From positions 1-64,000 of the forward strand of contig PIZR01000002.1 of assembly GCA_002835675.1 (NCBI GenBank): DNA of 64,000 nucleotides. The letters are read 5' to 3'. The notes under the pieces were generated by a model. That model ran no database searches, was not told the origin of the DNA, and saw nothing but the letters and a program-made list of their open reading frames with translations. Below are positions 62,025-64,000 of this stretch, in pieces. Position 1 is the first letter of the stretch. Each line of letters opens with the position of its first letter. The position numbers and the translations under genes were made by a program. Origin of the DNA: Bacillus sp. BA3 (GTDB lineage Bacteria; Bacillota; Bacilli; Bacillales; DSM-1321).

Positions 62025-63440
62025 TTACAATATTTTTTCATTTTCATAGTTAGTGTTTGACTCTACTTTCTTAGCCAATTTAAATTTATAGAATAATATA
62101 CAGGCTACCAAAAATCCTATTCCATAAAACAGTCCAACTCGTTGAGTAGGGTCAAAGGCAAGGAATACTAGAATCAGTAAACAAAAGCCTAAACAGAATA
62201 ACGGGACAAATGGGTAAAATGGTACTATGTATTGTAAATCTTCCGTTTTACCACCCGCTTTTATAAACTTCCTTCTAAACATATATTGCGATAAAGCAAT
62301 TCCCATCCAAGAAATCGTGACGGAAATTCCAGCTATGGACATTAGTATCACGAACACAGTATCCGCCGCAATGAAGCTGGTCAATAACGATAGAAGCGAA
62401 AAGCATATCGTAAAAAGAAGGGCATTCAATGGCACTTTCCTTTTGGACAATAGACCAAACATCTTAGGTGCCATTCCATCATGGGCCATCGACCAAAGCA
62501 AACGCGTGGAAGCATACAGACATGAATTCCCTACAGAAAGAATGGCTGTCAAAATAATGAAATTCATGATACTTGCTGCATAAGGTATCCCCGCTATCTT
62601 CATTAAAGTTACAAAAGGGCTTTCCAATAAGCCTAATTCCGAAGAAGGGAATATGGCGGAAAGGATGATAATGGACGAAATGTAAAAAACAATGATTCTA
62701 AATAGTACGTTTCGAATGGCTTTAGGGATGTTCTCTTCAGGCTTTTCACTTTCCCCTGCCGCTATTCCTATTAGTTCTGAGCCTTGATAAGAAAATATCA
62801 CATTCATCATTGTCACAAAGATAATTGTAATGCCTCCTGCTGGAAAAAGACCAGAAGGTGCCAAATTCTCAAAGAATGGGGTTGGACGATCAGATAAAGT
62901 GACAAAACCAAAGATGCCAGCGATTCCAATCAAGATAAACAAAATCACTGCAACGATTTTTATTCCAGCGAACCAATATTCCGCCTCTGCAAAACCTCTT
63001 GTCGTTAATGCATTCAATGTAAATAAAAGCACTATGAACACAGCACACCAAATCCAGGTAGGACTATGGGGGAACCATTGTTTCATCAATATTCCTGCTG
63101 CCGTAAACTCAACTCCTGCAGTTGCTGCTGAGCCTACGAAATACATCCATCCTAGAGAGAAACCAGCGGAAGGCCCAATATATTCGGCAGCATATTTTTG
63201 GAATGAACCTGTAACCGGCATATGAACGGCTAGCTCGCCAAGGCAGACCATGACCATATACAAAATAAGACCACCGGCTAGATAACCGATCAGGGCTCCT
63301 CCTGCACCCGCTTGGTTAATTGTATAGCCAGCATTTAAAAAAAGGCCTGTACCAATTACGCCGCCAAGTGAAAGCATAAATAAATGGCGTCTTTTCATTG
63401 AGCGTTGCAGCTGATCATTATTCTCCAGTCCATTCCCCAT
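62025..63440 (-). CDS. APC-family amino-acid permease
   Basis: A 471-residue, 12-segment amino-acid permease. N-terminus QRSMKRRHLFMLSLGGVIGTGLFLNAGYTINQAGAGG is the AAT-subfamily signature (RocE, GabP, LysP type), and MPVTGSFQKYAAEYIGPSAGFSLGWMYF follows. It is 51 bases downstream of the dimethylargininase-type gene and in the same operon, so uptake of arginine, methylated arginine or a related basic amino acid is likely. RBS AAGGAAGTGA. Substrate cannot be fixed by sequence reading. Confidence 0.9.
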   Translation of the reverse strand: MGNGLENNDQLQRSMKRRHLFMLSLGGVIGTGLFLNAGYTINQAGAGGALIGYLAGGLILYMVMVCLGELAVHMPVTGSFQKYAAEYIGPSAGFSLGWMYFVGSAATAGVEFTAAGILMKQWFPHSPTWIWCAVFIVLLFTLNALTTRGFAEAEYWFAGIKIVAVILFILIGIAGIFGFVTLSDRPTPFFENLAPSGLFPAGGITIIFVTMMNVIFSYQGSELIGIAAGESEKPEENIPKAIRNVLFRIIVFYISSIIILSAIFPSSELGLLESPFVTLMKIAGIPYAASIMNFIILTAILSVGNSCLYASTRLLWSMAHDGMAPKMFGLLSKRKVPLNALLFTICFSLLSLLTSFIAADTVFVILMSIAGISVTISWMGIALSQYMFRRKFIKAGGKTEDLQYIVPFYPFVPLFCLGFCLLILVFLAFDPTQRVGLFYGIGFLVACILFYKFKLAKKVESNTNYENEKIL

Positions 63441-63491
63441 AAAATCACTTCCTTATCTTATCTATTAGCCTATGCCTTCTCCCAAACCATC

Positions 63492-64000
63492 TTAGAACCT
63501 CAATGAGAGACAACTAAGGCCGCCATCTTGTTTTTGAAATTCAGTCATCTCCACTTCAATCACTGTGTATCCCAAATCTTCAATTTTTTTCTTTGTACCA
63601 TCAAACCCTTTCGGGACAATAACGCAGTCGTTCATTCTGACGCAGTTACCCGAATATTCTTCTTCCTCTTTTACGATGATTTGATTAAAGCTAGAAAAAG
63701 CCTCGTGATTAATGAATTCCCCGGCCACTAATAAATTATTGTCTCCCAGGTAATTGACACCCGTTTTTAAATGAAAGAATTCCTTAAGGGGGATGATGGT
63801 CGTATCATAACCATACTTACCCATGATATCTTTGAACTGCAGAGCACCTGCTTCATTCGTTCTGGTTGAAAGGCCAACATAGAAGTGATTTTCAACTTGC
63901 ATTACATCTCCGCCATCTAGCATACCTGGTGATTGCATATATTCGATTGTTTCATAAAAGTCCTTCAAAACTTCTTTCATTTCAATAATTTCACCATTAC
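63492..64000 (-). CDS. Dimethylargininase (DDAH)-type amidinohydrolase, partial
   Basis: The frame is open to the window edge (residues NGEIIE precede the internal Met at 63980), so the N-terminal part lies outside. Visible motifs of the guanidine-modifying superfamily are MLDGGDVMQ (catalytic-site Asp region), VGLSTRTNEAGA, FHLKTGVNYLGDNNLLV with the catalytic His and a C-terminal GGLSCLSLRF with the nucleophilic Cys. The SCLSLRF ending is DDAH-like; DDAH hydrolyses asymmetric dimethylarginine to citrulline and dimethylamine. Arginine deiminase-like alternatives cannot be excluded without the N-terminus. Confidence 0.82.
   Translation of the reverse strand, partial: NGEIIEMKEVLKDFYETIEYMQSPGMLDGGDVMQVENHFYVGLSTRTNEAGALQFKDIMGKYGYDTTIIPLKEFFHLKTGVNYLGDNNLLVAGEFINHEAFSSFNQIIVKEEEEYSGNCVRMNDCVIVPKGFDGTKKKIEDLGYTVIEVEMTEFQKQDGGLSCLSLRF

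Overview
The window looks like chromosome of a low-GC, endospore-former-type Firmicute of the family Bacillaceae. Peribacillus / 'Bacillus simplex'-like is my best guess, from protein flavour only and not tested. Support: strong AGGAGG-type ribosome binding sites, frequent TTG/GTG starts, cre-like sites, Bacillus-style transporters and regulators, and remnants of IS110- and IS4-family elements. I see no rRNA, tRNA, prophage or CRISPR array.

Layout. 0-6 kb is accessory: the end of an IS110 transposase, then a minus-strand group with a very large secreted calcium-repeat protein (C-terminus resembling DUF3289) whose gene overlaps a lipoprotein gene. Three copies of one two-stem terminator-like repeat punctuate this stretch. 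6-10 kb holds TetR/SDR, an MFS exporter and a second SDR. 11.4-19.7 kb is a catabolic regulon: two aspartase/fumarase-superfamily lyases flank an aldehyde and an alcohol dehydrogenase in one operon, divergent from an IclR regulator and an MFS importer. A shared 15-bp palindrome (GTTC-N7-GAAC) lies twice just downstream of the operon promoter and once downstream of the importer promoter. 20-30 kb is mixed (MarR, FAH-family enzyme, azoreductase, PHP phosphatase, secreted MBL hydrolase, two very small acidic proteins, IS4 debris, and a candidate NDT/TIR-like protein with a 45-bp tandem repeat). 29.9-31.7 kb is a TetR/MFS efflux pair.

31.9-43.6 kb is a peptidoglycan amino-sugar salvage locus. The minus strand encodes MurQ, a lactose/cellobiose-type PTS (IIB, IIC, IIA), a GH4 glycosidase, MupG (DUF871/GH170), a BadF-type amino-sugar kinase, MurR/RpiR and GntR/UTRA regulators. 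The plus strand encodes a secreted GHL10 hydrolase and AnmK behind a perfect cre match. The set implies PTS uptake of a MurNAc-containing disaccharide, 6-phospho-muramidase cleavage, etherase conversion to GlcNAc-6P and kinase capture of the second sugar.

43.7-58.5 kb carries two sigma-54-controlled catabolic operons. One is Fe-alcohol dehydrogenase, permease and succinate-semialdehyde-type dehydrogenase, with a PAS/AAA+/Fis activator. The other is a small membrane protein, NCS1 transporter, haem-dependent oxidative N-demethylase system (alpha subunit, DmmA-like, ferredoxin reductase) and aldehyde dehydrogenase, with a divergent AAA+ activator that has a C-terminal sensor after its HTH. Each operon has a -24/-12 promoter with correct GG-to-GC spacing. 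58.9-60.8 kb is a YibE/F pair. 62-64 kb is an amino-acid permease after a truncated dimethylargininase-type gene; its expected product, dimethylamine, is a plausible substrate for the N-demethylase cluster nearby. GC-rich repeats of about 120 bp occur at 10.7 and 50.0-50.6 kb.
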